NCBI RefSeq assembly: GCF_904848585.1 | Contig: NZ_CAJHCR010000003.1 | Span: forward strand, 186,001 to 250,000 | DNA length: 64,000 nt | Direction of reading: 5' to 3' | Source: Paraburkholderia kirstenboschensis | GTDB taxonomy: Bacteria > Pseudomonadota > Gammaproteobacteria > Burkholderiales > Burkholderiaceae | In this document: in pieces, positions 35,078 through 42,656 of the stretch | How the letters are laid out: the number at the start of each line of letters is the position of its first letter | Position numbering within the stretch: position 1 is the stretch's first letter | Made by a program: the position numbers and the translations under genes | Notes under the pieces: generated by a model | What the model was told of the DNA's origin: nothing | Databases searched by the model: none | What the model saw: the letters and a program-made list of their open reading frames with translations, nothing else

Positions 35078-35724
35078 CGGAATTGCGCAAAGTGCCGGTA
35101 AACGCTGTGTCAAACGACGCGGGCGCCACTCCAGCGTTGATGCTGAACGTGCGCCATCTGCCGAGCTTCGCCTTCGGGCATCGCAGTCTGATGTGGTGGA
35201 GCACCGTGTGTCTGATGCTGATCGAGGGCACCGTTTTTGCCATCGCGGCAATGACGTACTTCTATCTGCGCGGTCTCACCGCGAGGTGGCCGCTCAACGC
35301 CGCGCCGCCCGACCTGCTGTGGGGCACCGCAAACACCGCGATTCTGCTCGTGAGCATGTGGCCGAACCAGCTTGCGAAGCGCGCTGCCGACCGCCAGCAG
35401 CGCGCCCGCGCGCGTCTGTGGCTCTGCGTATGCCTGCTTTTCGCCGTGGCCTTTCTCGTGGTGCGCGGCGTCGAGTTTGCCGCACTGAATGTGAGCTGGT
35501 ACACGAACGCCTACGGCTCGGTCGTATGGCTGCTGCTCGGCCTGCACACCACGCACCTCATTACTGACACCCTGGACACGGCGGTGCTGGCCGTGCTGCT
35601 GTTCACCGGCCCGTTTGAAGGGAAACGTTTCGTCGACGTGAGCGAGAACGCGCTGTACTGGTACTTCGTCGTACTCAGCTGGTTGCCGATCTATGCGGTG
35701 ATCTACCTCGCTCCCCGCTTGTGA
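35074..35724 (+). CDS. coxC: Cytochrome c oxidase subunit III
   Basis: The 216-residue protein has five to six membrane segments and the family patterns LMWWSTVCLMLIEGTVFAIA, the helix VVWLLLGLHTTHLITDTLDT, and the end ENALYWYFVVLSWLPIYAVI. It matches the shorter bacterial CoxC forms. The ATG at 35074 overlaps the coxA stop (ATGA). It stabilises proton uptake by subunit I. Confidence 0.9.
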   Translation: MTELRKVPVNAVSNDAGATPALMLNVRHLPSFAFGHRSLMWWSTVCLMLIEGTVFAIAAMTYFYLRGLTARWPLNAAPPDLLWGTANTAILLVSMWPNQLAKRAADRQQRARARLWLCVCLLFAVAFLVVRGVEFAALNVSWYTNAYGSVVWLLLGLHTTHLITDTLDTAVLAVLLFTGPFEGKRFVDVSENALYWYFVVLSWLPIYAVIYLAPRL

Positions 35725-35736
35725 TGGAGGTTTGCC

Positions 35737-36069
35737 ATGCGAACCTGGCTCGCGCTCCTCGGCGCGCCTTCCGCGGTACTGGCCGCGCTGGGCGCCGACT
35801 ATGCACTCGTCACGACCTCCTGTGCGTGGCGAACGATTCTGCCTCTAGGCAGCGTCACCGGCACTGCGCTGCTGTTCTCGATGATCGCCACGCTGCTTGC
35901 CTGGCACCGCTGGCGCGAGGCCGGCATGATCGCCCCCGCGAATGCGACCGCACTGCCCGCGCGTCCCGCAATGCTCGCGTGCGCGGCCACGTGGGTCGGC
36001 ATGCTTTCGACGCTCGCACTCGTCGCAATGTGGATACCGCAATGGCTCATATCCCCCTGCGTGCAATGA
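35737..36069 (+). CDS. Small oxidase-operon membrane protein
   Basis: The 110-residue product has three hydrophobic segments (around residues 5-25, 38-58 and 78-103) and no known motif. GGAGGTTTGCC precedes ATG 35737. It lies between coxC and ctaG and overlaps the ctaG start by ATGA, so it belongs to the operon. It could stand in for a subunit IV-like or assembly factor; that is an inference from position only. Confidence 0.7.
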   Translation: MRTWLALLGAPSAVLAALGADYALVTTSCAWRTILPLGSVTGTALLFSMIATLLAWHRWREAGMIAPANATALPARPAMLACAATWVGMLSTLALVAMWIPQWLISPCVQ

Positions 36070-37010
36070 ACACATCAATGCGCTGCGCACTCGCGTTTGC
36101 CGCGGCGTGCATTCCGCCCGGCGTACACGCGCATGTGCTGACTGCCGCGGAAAGAAGCGCGCCGCCCGTGCTGAGCTGGACCTTCGCACCATGGGTCGTC
36201 GCATTGCTGGTCGTGAGCCTCGGCCTCTATGCGGCCGGCTACCGGCGTCTGCGCGCGCGCAGCCGACGCGGGCGCGGCATTCGCACGCGGCAACTGTGCG
36301 CGTTCGTAGCCGGATGGCTTGCGCTCGTCGCCGCGCTCAATTCGCCACTCGATGCATTGAGCGCGGCGCTATTTTCCGCGCATATGGTTCAGCACGAATT
36401 GATGATGATCGTGGCCGCTCCGCTGCTCGTGCTGGGCCGACCGCTCGCGGTATGGCTGTGGGCCTTTCCTCCGGCGGCACGGCACGCGATAGCGGCGGCA
36501 GTCCGCACACCGGTGCTGAACGGGCTGTGGCGCGCGCTGTGTGCGCCGACCGTCGCGTGGCTGCTGCATGCCGCCGCGCTGTGGGCGTGGCATATGCCGC
36601 GTTTTTTCGAAGCCGCGCTCGCGTCGGCCGGTATTCATACGCTCCAGCACGCGAGCTTCCTGCTAAGCGCGTTGTTGTTCTGGTGGGTCGTTTTCGGCGA
36701 AGGCGCGCGGCGCGATCAAAGCGGCTATGCAATGTTGTCGCTCTTCACGACGATGGTTCACACCGGCGCGCTGGGCGCATTGCTCACGCTCGCGCCAGGG
36801 CTCTGGTACCCCGCGTACATAGAGCCGACAACGGCGCTCGGCTTCGACCCGCTGCAGGATCAGCAACTCGGCGGTCTCGTGATGTGGGTGCCTGGCGGTC
36901 TGGCGTATCTGATCGCCGCGCTTCTGACAGGCGCGCGCTGGTTGATGCACCGCGCGCCAGTGACGCTCATGCCCAACACGCTGGCCGCGCGCCGCGATAC
37001 CACCTCATGA
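36066..37010 (+). CDS. ctaG: CtaG-type cytochrome c oxidase assembly factor (caa3_CtaG family)
   Basis: The 314-residue protein has a signal-like N terminus and about seven membrane helices. Family marks include SAHMVQHELMMIVAAPLLVLG, the segment LWAWHMPRFFEAAL, and IHTLQHASFLLSALLFWWVV, all with histidines likely to bind copper. This is the multi-helix caa3_CtaG type, not the single-helix Cox11 type. Its start overlaps the small membrane gene and its stop overlaps the cytochrome gene. It is needed for copper insertion or oxidase assembly. Confidence 0.88.
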   Translation: MNTSMRCALAFAAACIPPGVHAHVLTAAERSAPPVLSWTFAPWVVALLVVSLGLYAAGYRRLRARSRRGRGIRTRQLCAFVAGWLALVAALNSPLDALSAALFSAHMVQHELMMIVAAPLLVLGRPLAVWLWAFPPAARHAIAAAVRTPVLNGLWRALCAPTVAWLLHAAALWAWHMPRFFEAALASAGIHTLQHASFLLSALLFWWVVFGEGARRDQSGYAMLSLFTTMVHTGALGALLTLAPGLWYPAYIEPTTALGFDPLQDQQLGGLVMWVPGGLAYLIAALLTGARWLMHRAPVTLMPNTLAARRDTTS

Positions 37011-38311
37011 TGCGGCGCTTCAAACTGATCGTGCTGGCCGGCACGGCGTTTCTTGCCGCATTCACGGCTGCCCGCGTCACGGCCCAGCCCTCCGGTGCAG
37101 CGGATCAGGAGCTTGCGGCCCTTGTGGCGCGCGGAGAGTATCTTGCGAAAGCGTCGGACTGCGCGGGTTGCCACACCGCCGTCGGCGGACAAGCCTATGG
37201 CGGCGGCCTCGGACTAACCTCGCCGTTCGGCACGATCATGAGCAGCAACATCACGCCGGACCGCCGGTACGGCATTGGCGCATACAGTTACGAGGATTTC
37301 GCGCGGTCCGTGCGCGAGGGCGTGTCGCCGGGCAGCAAGCGGCTCTATCCGGCCATGCCGTATACGTCGTTTTCAAAAATGTCCGACGACGACATGCGGG
37401 CGCTCTACGCGTATTTCATGCACGCCGTAAAACCGGCGCCCGAGCCGGCTCCGCCCACCAAGCTGCCGTTCCCGTTCAATCAGCGCTGGGTGCTCTATTT
37501 CTGGCAACTCGTGTTCGCACCGAAAGAACCATATCAACCGAAGGCCGGACGCGACGCACAGTGGAATCGCGGGGCGTTTCTCGTGCAAGGTCCAGGTCAT
37601 TGCGGCGCATGTCATACACCTCGTGGGCCGGGCTTTCAGGAACGCGGCTACGACGAGTCGTCGCCGACGTATTTGACTGGCGGAGTCAATGACAACTGGT
37701 TCGGGCCGAATCTCACTGGCGATCCGGGCTCGGGACTCGGACGTATCGGCGAAAAAGATCTCGCTGCATTCCTGAAGACGGGACACGGCGCGGGTCTCGC
37801 CGCATTCGGTTCGATGGTCGAGCAAGTGGAAGACAGCACCCAATATCTGACCGACGAAGATGCGCTCGCAATGGCGCACTACCTGAAGTCGCTGCCCGCG
37901 CAAAAGCCGTCCGGGGGCTACGAGCCGCACGCGCAGCCCGACTTGCCGGCGCGCAATGGCAATCGTGTCGATGCGCCTCAATCGGTGGGTGCGCGAGTCT
38001 ATATCTCGTTCTGCGCGCAGTGCCACGGTGTGCAAGGTGCGGGCGTGCCCAATGTGTTTCCGCGGCTGGCTGGCAATCCGGCAGTAATCACAGAAGATAC
38101 GACCTCGCTGATTCGCTTGATGGTGGAAGGCGGCAACAGTGCCGCGACTATCAGTGGACCACCGCGTCAACCAATGCCGGGCTTCGCTCAAACGCTCACG
38201 AATGCGCAAATGGCGAATGTGCTTTCATGGATTCGCGCCTCATGGGGTAACGACGCGCGGCCTGTGACCGCCAACGACATTCAGTCGTTGCGCGAGAAAA
38301 TTCACAAGTAG
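37007..38311 (+). CDS. Triheme cytochrome c (alcohol/gluconate dehydrogenase subunit type)
   Basis: The 434-residue exported protein has a signal peptide with core LIVLAGTAFLAAFTAA and three heme motifs: Cys52-AGCH, Cys199-GACH and Cys336-AQCH. The segments SNITPDRRYGIGAYSYEDFA and GVSPGSKRLYPAMPYTSF are typical of the cytochrome c subunit of membrane-bound alcohol, gluconate or aldehyde dehydrogenases. No dehydrogenase partner is adjacent. Here it closes the oxidase operon with an ATGA overlap to ctaG, so it may feed electrons to the CoxB cytochrome domain. Confidence 0.88.
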   Translation: MMRRFKLIVLAGTAFLAAFTAARVTAQPSGAADQELAALVARGEYLAKASDCAGCHTAVGGQAYGGGLGLTSPFGTIMSSNITPDRRYGIGAYSYEDFARSVREGVSPGSKRLYPAMPYTSFSKMSDDDMRALYAYFMHAVKPAPEPAPPTKLPFPFNQRWVLYFWQLVFAPKEPYQPKAGRDAQWNRGAFLVQGPGHCGACHTPRGPGFQERGYDESSPTYLTGGVNDNWFGPNLTGDPGSGLGRIGEKDLAAFLKTGHGAGLAAFGSMVEQVEDSTQYLTDEDALAMAHYLKSLPAQKPSGGYEPHAQPDLPARNGNRVDAPQSVGARVYISFCAQCHGVQGAGVPNVFPRLAGNPAVITEDTTSLIRLMVEGGNSAATISGPPRQPMPGFAQTLTNAQMANVLSWIRASWGNDARPVTANDIQSLREKIHK

Positions 38312-38356
38312 CGCGGCCCATAGCCCGCGCGATTCGACGCATTACGTTCGGCTCGA

Positions 38357-38866
38357 TTACGCTCGGCGCATGGTTGCCTGGCGCTGGCTGTCGGGCGCCT
38401 GTCCGTCGAGGCGCTTTTCGAAGCAGCACGAATCGTCTTTGCTCACATGCGGCCCATACGGTGCGATGCGATGGAACCCGTGCTTCTCGTAGAACTCGAT
38501 CGCCCGACGATTGTTCACGTGCGTGCCGAGCCATAACGCCTGATAGCCTAGTTCTGCCGCTTCTTTCTCGAGCCGCGCGAGAATTGCACTGCCTGCACCG
38601 TCCGCACCGGGGCGTGCATAGAGGCGCTTGATCTCGGCAATGTGCTCGCCTAGCGGACGAAACGCGCCACAACCAAGCGGCGTTGAAGAACCGCTCCTCG
38701 CAACCAGAAAGCGTGAGCGCTCGAGTGCGACGTCGTGAATGGAAAAGCGCTTCTGTCCGCCGTCGCCGGTAAACAAAGCCAACGTGGCGCTCAATTCGTC
38801 GAGCAATGTTTGCGAGTCAGTCGAGGACGGGTCCTCGCGGTTGATAACGATTGTCGGAAACATCAT
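38357..38866 (-). CDS. GNAT-family N-acetyltransferase
   Basis: The 169-residue protein has a GNAT core: GCGAFRPLGEHIAEIKRLYA, then the acetyl-CoA loop ARPGADGAGSAILARLEKEA and the end NNRRAIEFYEKHGFHRIAPY. The substrate is unknown. Two consecutive ATG codons at 38866 and 38863 follow AAAGGAGGCGACGCTC, so the first is preferred. It converges on the oxidase operon, ending 45 bp from it. Confidence 0.85.
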   Translation of the reverse strand: MMFPTIVINREDPSSTDSQTLLDELSATLALFTGDGGQKRFSIHDVALERSRFLVARSGSSTPLGCGAFRPLGEHIAEIKRLYARPGADGAGSAILARLEKEAAELGYQALWLGTHVNNRRAIEFYEKHGFHRIAPYGPHVSKDDSCCFEKRLDGQAPDSQRQATMRRA

Positions 38867-39191
38867 GAGCGTCGCCTCCTTTGCCGTCGCACGCGAAACA
38901 GAAAGAGCAAGCGCTGTACCGATGCTAAAGCGGCGCGCAAATGCATAGCGCATGCAGCGCAAAAAAGAGGCTCGCCATCTGGCGAGCCTAACCGAACAAA
39001 CAACCATGGCGTCCCGGTGAAGGGACAGCCGTATCGAGCAATCGCTGTGCCGCCCGCGGAAGCTTAACCTGCGACGGGTATTGCACTTGCTCGCTGACAA
39101 CTGACTGGCTTATCGTGAACAGACGAGCCTGGTTAGAGCAGCTTGATAAACCAGCTTGCGTAAGCGAGATCGGATAAACGAGGACGCAAAA
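38867..39191. other. 325-bp region between divergent genes with a reverse-strand terminator
   Basis: The region separates the acetyltransferase (reverse) from pncC (forward). No protein gene is supported. A clean terminator (38961-38989) points along the reverse strand although no gene upstream of it on that strand exists, so a short untranslated transcript starting somewhere in 39000-39190 is possible. Confidence 0.5.
38961..38989 (-). terminator. Intrinsic terminator on the reverse strand
   Basis: AGGCTCGCC (38968-38976) pairs exactly with GGCGAGCCT (38981-38989), loop ATCT. On the reverse strand the stem is followed by TCTTTTTT (38961-38967), the classic intrinsic terminator form. No annotated gene reads into it, since pncC runs the other way. 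Confidence 0.75.
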
Positions 39192-39725
39192 ATGAACATT
39201 CCCCGCAGCGTGGTTGGATTTCTCTCGTCGCGCGGTCTTGTGATCGCCACCGCCGAATCGTGCACCGGCGGTCTCATTGCATCGCTGCTCGCGAACGTGC
39301 CGGGCAGCGGCGCATGCCTCGACGTGGGCCTCGTCGTGTACTCGCCAACGGGTAAATGCGGTGTACTGAAGGTGCGGTCGCAGACCATCGAAGAGCATGG
39401 CTTGACGAGCGAGGCAGTCGCCCAGGAGATGGCCACCGGCGTACTCGCGCTCGAAGGGTGCTCGGCCAATATCGCCGTCTCCAATACGGGGCTCGCCGGT
39501 CCGCCGCCGAAAGGCACGGATTTGCCGGCAGGCACGCAGTGCTTCGCGTGGCGCTACAAGTGCCGGGACGGTGAGTTCATGTTTACCGAGACGCGAGTTT
39601 TCGACGGAGACCGCACCACCATCCGGAAAAACGCGGCGCTTTACGCGCTTTCGCGAGTCGAGTATTACTACAATCAGTTGCCGAATGTACGAAACGGGAG
39701 ACCCGGCTCGCCGCAATCCGTCTGA
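39192..39725 (+). CDS. pncC: CinA-family nicotinamide-nucleotide amidase (PncC-like)
   Basis: The 177-residue protein is the stand-alone C-terminal CinA domain. Motifs include [18 protein letters not shown] at residues 19-36, the [16 protein letters not shown] segment, and the late [20 protein letters not shown]. PncC converts nicotinamide mononucleotide to nicotinate mononucleotide in NAD recycling. ATG 39192 is chosen because it starts the domain and follows CGAGGACGC. The NAD synthetase gene is next on the same strand, 92 bp later, making a common pathway likely. Confidence 0.85.
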   Translation: MNIPRSVVGFLSSRGLVIATAESCTGGLIASLLANVPGSGACLDVGLVVYSPTGKCGVLKVRSQTIEEHGLTSEAVAQEMATGVLALEGCSANIAVSNTGLAGPPPKGTDLPAGTQCFAWRYKCRDGEFMFTETRVFDGDRTTIRKNAALYALSRVEYYYNQLPNVRNGRPGSPQSV

Positions 39726-39817
39726 GCGCGTTGCGAACGTTGCATCGGGCTGTGTTCAACACCGGCCGGAGCGGAGAAGCTTCCGCGTCCGAGCCGCTAC
39801 TCAAGGCGCTGCACACC

Positions 39818-41866
39818 ATGACGCGATCATTCTTCAATTTGTACAGTCACGACTTTGCGCGTGTCGCGGTTGCGGTTCCGGTGTGCCGCGTGGCCGATCC
39901 GCTATTCAACGCCCAGGAAACGCTGCAACTGGCCCGCGAAGCCGCGCAAAAAGGCGCGCTACTGGTGGTGTTTCCCGAGCTCGGCATATCGGCCTATACG
40001 TGCGACGACCTCTTTCATCAGCGAGCACTGCTCGACGCGTGCGAGGCCGCAATCGGCGAGATCGTTGCGGCCTCTACGAGTATTCCCGCGGTACTGGTGA
40101 TCGGCGCACCACTGAAGATCGAGCATAAGCTGTTCAATTGCGCATTGGTGATTTCGAACGGCAAGCTGTGCGGTGTGGTCCCCAAAAGCTACCTGCCGAA
40201 CTACGGCGAGTTCTACGAAGCCCGCCAGTTCAGTGCGGCGGAGAACGCATCGACCGCCGAAGTGACGTTATGCGGACAGCACGCGCCCTTCGACGCGTCA
40301 TTGTTGTTCGACGTGCCGCACGCGCCGCTCTTTCGCTTCCACGTTGAAATATGCGAGGACGTATGGGTTCCCGTGCCACCGTCGTCGTTTGCGGCGCTCG
40401 CGGGCGCAACGGTGCTCGTCAATCTTTCGGCATCCAACATCGTGATCGGCAAATCCGGCTATCGGCATCAACTGGTCGGTCAGCAATCCGCGCGATGCCT
40501 GTCTGCCTATCTGTATTCGTCTGCGGGCCGCGGCGAATCCACGACCGACCTCGCATGGGACGGCCAGGCGCTGATCTATGAAAACGGCGAATTGCTCGCG
40601 GAATCCGAGCGTTTTGTCGATACGTCCCATGTGATTTACGGCGACGTCGACCTCGAACGGCTGTCGCGCGAACGGATGCGGCAAACTACTTTTGGCCAGT
40701 CCACGCGCCGCCACGCGAACGAGGTCGGAAAATTCCAGGTGGTCAGCGTGCCGGCTTCGCTCCCCGATGCGGAGCATTTGCCGCTCATGCGTTCAATCAA
40801 CCGTTTCCCCTATGTGCCGTCAAATCCCGCGACACGCGATGAACGCTGCGCCGAGGTCTACAACATTCAGGTGCAGGGGCTGCTGCAAAGACTCGGCGCG
40901 GCCGGAATTTCAAAAGTGGTGATTGGTGTGTCCGGCGGGCTCGATTCCACGCAGGCGCTGCTCGTGTGCGCAAAAGCCATGGACCGGTTGAAGCTGCCGC
41001 GCTCGAATATCCTCGGTTACACGATGCCGGGCTTCGCGACCAGCAGCCGCACGCTCCAACAGGCGAAGGATCTGATGCAAGCCGTGGGCTGCTCGATGGA
41101 GGAAATCGACATACGTCCGAGCTGCATGCAAATGCTTCAGGACTTGCACCATCCGTTTGCGTCCGGTGAAAAACAATACGACGTCACGTTCGAAAACGTT
41201 CAGGCGGGCGAACGCACCAGCCATCTTTTCAGGCTCGCCAATTTCCATCAGGCAATCGTGATCGGCACGGGCGACCTGAGCGAACTGGCGCTTGGATGGT
41301 GCACCTATGGCGTTGGCGATCACATGTCGCATTACAGCGTGAACGCAAGCGTGCCGAAGACGCTGATTACACATCTGGTGCGCTGGGTCGCCGAATCCGG
41401 CCAGGTCGGCGACGCGGGCTCGCATGTGCTGGAGCAGATACTGGCGACCGAGATCAGCCCGGAACTCGTGCCTGGCAAAGTCGAAAAAGTCATCGACCAA
41501 AAGACCGAAAGCATTATCGGTCCGTATGAATTGCAGGACTTCAACCTCTATTACCTGTTGCGCTTCGGCTTTTCACCGTCGAAGGTCGCCTTCCTCGCGC
41601 ATTGCGCATGGGCCGACCGCGAGCGCGGCGTCTGGCCGGCGGGTCGAAATGTGGCGCGCAACGAATACACGCTTGGCGACATCAAGCGCAATCTGGCGAT
41701 CTTCGCCGAACGCTTTTTCCACACGAGCCAGTTCAAGCGCTCCTGTGTTCCCAATGCTCCCAAGGTTGGATCGGGCGGCTCCTTGTCTCCACGCGGCGAC
41801 TGGCGTGCTCCGAGCGACAGCGAGGCAACGGTCTGGCTGCGAGACATCGAAAAGATTCCCGGTTAG
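39818..41866 (+). CDS. nadE: Glutamine-dependent NAD+ synthetase
   Basis: The 682-residue protein has an N-terminal nitrilase-type glutaminase domain with the catalytic Glu in [13 protein letters not shown], Lys in [14 protein letters not shown] and Cys in [10 protein letters not shown]. The C-terminal synthetase domain has the ATP loop [15 protein letters not shown] and the [16 protein letters not shown] segment. The length matches the long glutamine-dependent NadE of Mycobacterium tuberculosis. ATG 39818 is preferred to an upstream in-frame ATG at 39731, which adds residues lying in the pncC spacer. It amidates nicotinate adenine dinucleotide to NAD. Confidence 0.93.
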   Translation: MTRSFFNLYSHDFARVAVAVPVCRVADPLFNAQETLQLAREAAQKGALLVVFPELGISAYTCDDLFHQRALLDACEAAIGEIVAASTSIPAVLVIGAPLKIEHKLFNCALVISNGKLCGVVPKSYLPNYGEFYEARQFSAAENASTAEVTLCGQHAPFDASLLFDVPHAPLFRFHVEICEDVWVPVPPSSFAALAGATVLVNLSASNIVIGKSGYRHQLVGQQSARCLSAYLYSSAGRGESTTDLAWDGQALIYENGELLAESERFVDTSHVIYGDVDLERLSRERMRQTTFGQSTRRHANEVGKFQVVSVPASLPDAEHLPLMRSINRFPYVPSNPATRDERCAEVYNIQVQGLLQRLGAAGISKVVIGVSGGLDSTQALLVCAKAMDRLKLPRSNILGYTMPGFATSSRTLQQAKDLMQAVGCSMEEIDIRPSCMQMLQDLHHPFASGEKQYDVTFENVQAGERTSHLFRLANFHQAIVIGTGDLSELALGWCTYGVGDHMSHYSVNASVPKTLITHLVRWVAESGQVGDAGSHVLEQILATEISPELVPGKVEKVIDQKTESIIGPYELQDFNLYYLLRFGFSPSKVAFLAHCAWADRERGVWPAGRNVARNEYTLGDIKRNLAIFAERFFHTSQFKRSCVPNAPKVGSGGSLSPRGDWRAPSDSEATVWLRDIEKIPG

Positions 41867-42014
41867 CGGGGCGTTGCAGGTATGGCGAATGCGGTACGTG
41901 GCGCATCCGCGAGCGCCCGCATGCGGATTCGCGTGCTCATTGCGCATGTCGACTTCGCGTGCAGGCAATCCCCACAAACCGACGCGCGGCGCCGCGTCAT
42001 TCTGGAGAACTGCC

Positions 42015-42602
42015 ATGCCCGAGACCAATTCGTCGATGTCCCCCACCATTACCGCGATGATCCGGCTTGATCATATGCATGTACTCGCCGCGTTTCATCG
42101 CTATCACGCAGACAGTCCATGGTGGCGCAAGCGCGCAATCGTCAATTCGGTCTGCGCGGCACTTGAAATACACGCGCAACTCGAAGAGGAAATCTTTTAT
42201 CCGGCATTGGCCGGTGTAATGAGCGAGGATAAGACGCTCGAAAAGAGCCAGCCGGAACACGATGAAATGCGCGCCACGATCGCAAAGCTACGCGCAAGCG
42301 GACCCGAGGATGCAGCGTACGACGGTCTCTTCCAGCAATTGATGCGCGAGGTTATGCATCATGTGGCCGATGAAGAAACCGTGCTACTGCCCACGGCTGA
42401 GCGGGCATTGAAAAGCGAGCTGCGCTCACTCGGCTCGAAAATGACGCGCCGCAGAATGCAGCTCCTAGGTGAGCGTCCGCGCGAAATTGCAGTGAACACT
42501 GCAGGCACATTCCCGATTGCCACCTTCCTGCTCGGGTCTCTGCTGGTGATCGGCGCCACGCATTGCTTGCCGAAGTCGCGCAGAACGCGTTACGCCGATT
42601 GA
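42015..42602 (+). CDS. Hemerythrin-domain protein with a C-terminal membrane helix
   Basis: The 195-residue protein has the HHE cation-binding pattern: LDHMHVLAAFHRYH near residue 18, HAQLEEEIFYPAL near 51, EHDEMRATIAKL near 77 and VMHHVADEETVLLP near 108, enough ligands for a diiron site. A hydrophobic helix near residues 163-183 (FPIATFLLGSLLVIG) could anchor it to the membrane. GGAGAACTGCC precedes ATG 42015. It may sense or store oxygen, nitric oxide or iron. Confidence 0.85.
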   Translation: MPETNSSMSPTITAMIRLDHMHVLAAFHRYHADSPWWRKRAIVNSVCAALEIHAQLEEEIFYPALAGVMSEDKTLEKSQPEHDEMRATIAKLRASGPEDAAYDGLFQQLMREVMHHVADEETVLLPTAERALKSELRSLGSKMTRRRMQLLGERPREIAVNTAGTFPIATFLLGSLLVIGATHCLPKSRRTRYAD

Positions 42603-42627
42603 GCGCGCCTGAAGGAAGCTCCGGAAT

Positions 42628-42651
42628 CCGCCGGGCAATCCGGCCCGGCGG
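42628..42651. terminator. Hairpin between convergent genes
   Basis: CCGCCGGGC (42628-42636) pairs exactly with GCCCGGCGG (42643-42651) around a 6-base loop. It lies in the 54-bp gap between the hemerythrin gene and the convergent molybdopterin oxidoreductase gene. There is no T-run, so termination in either direction is likely but not certain. Confidence 0.5.
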
Positions 42652-42656
42652 GTCTG

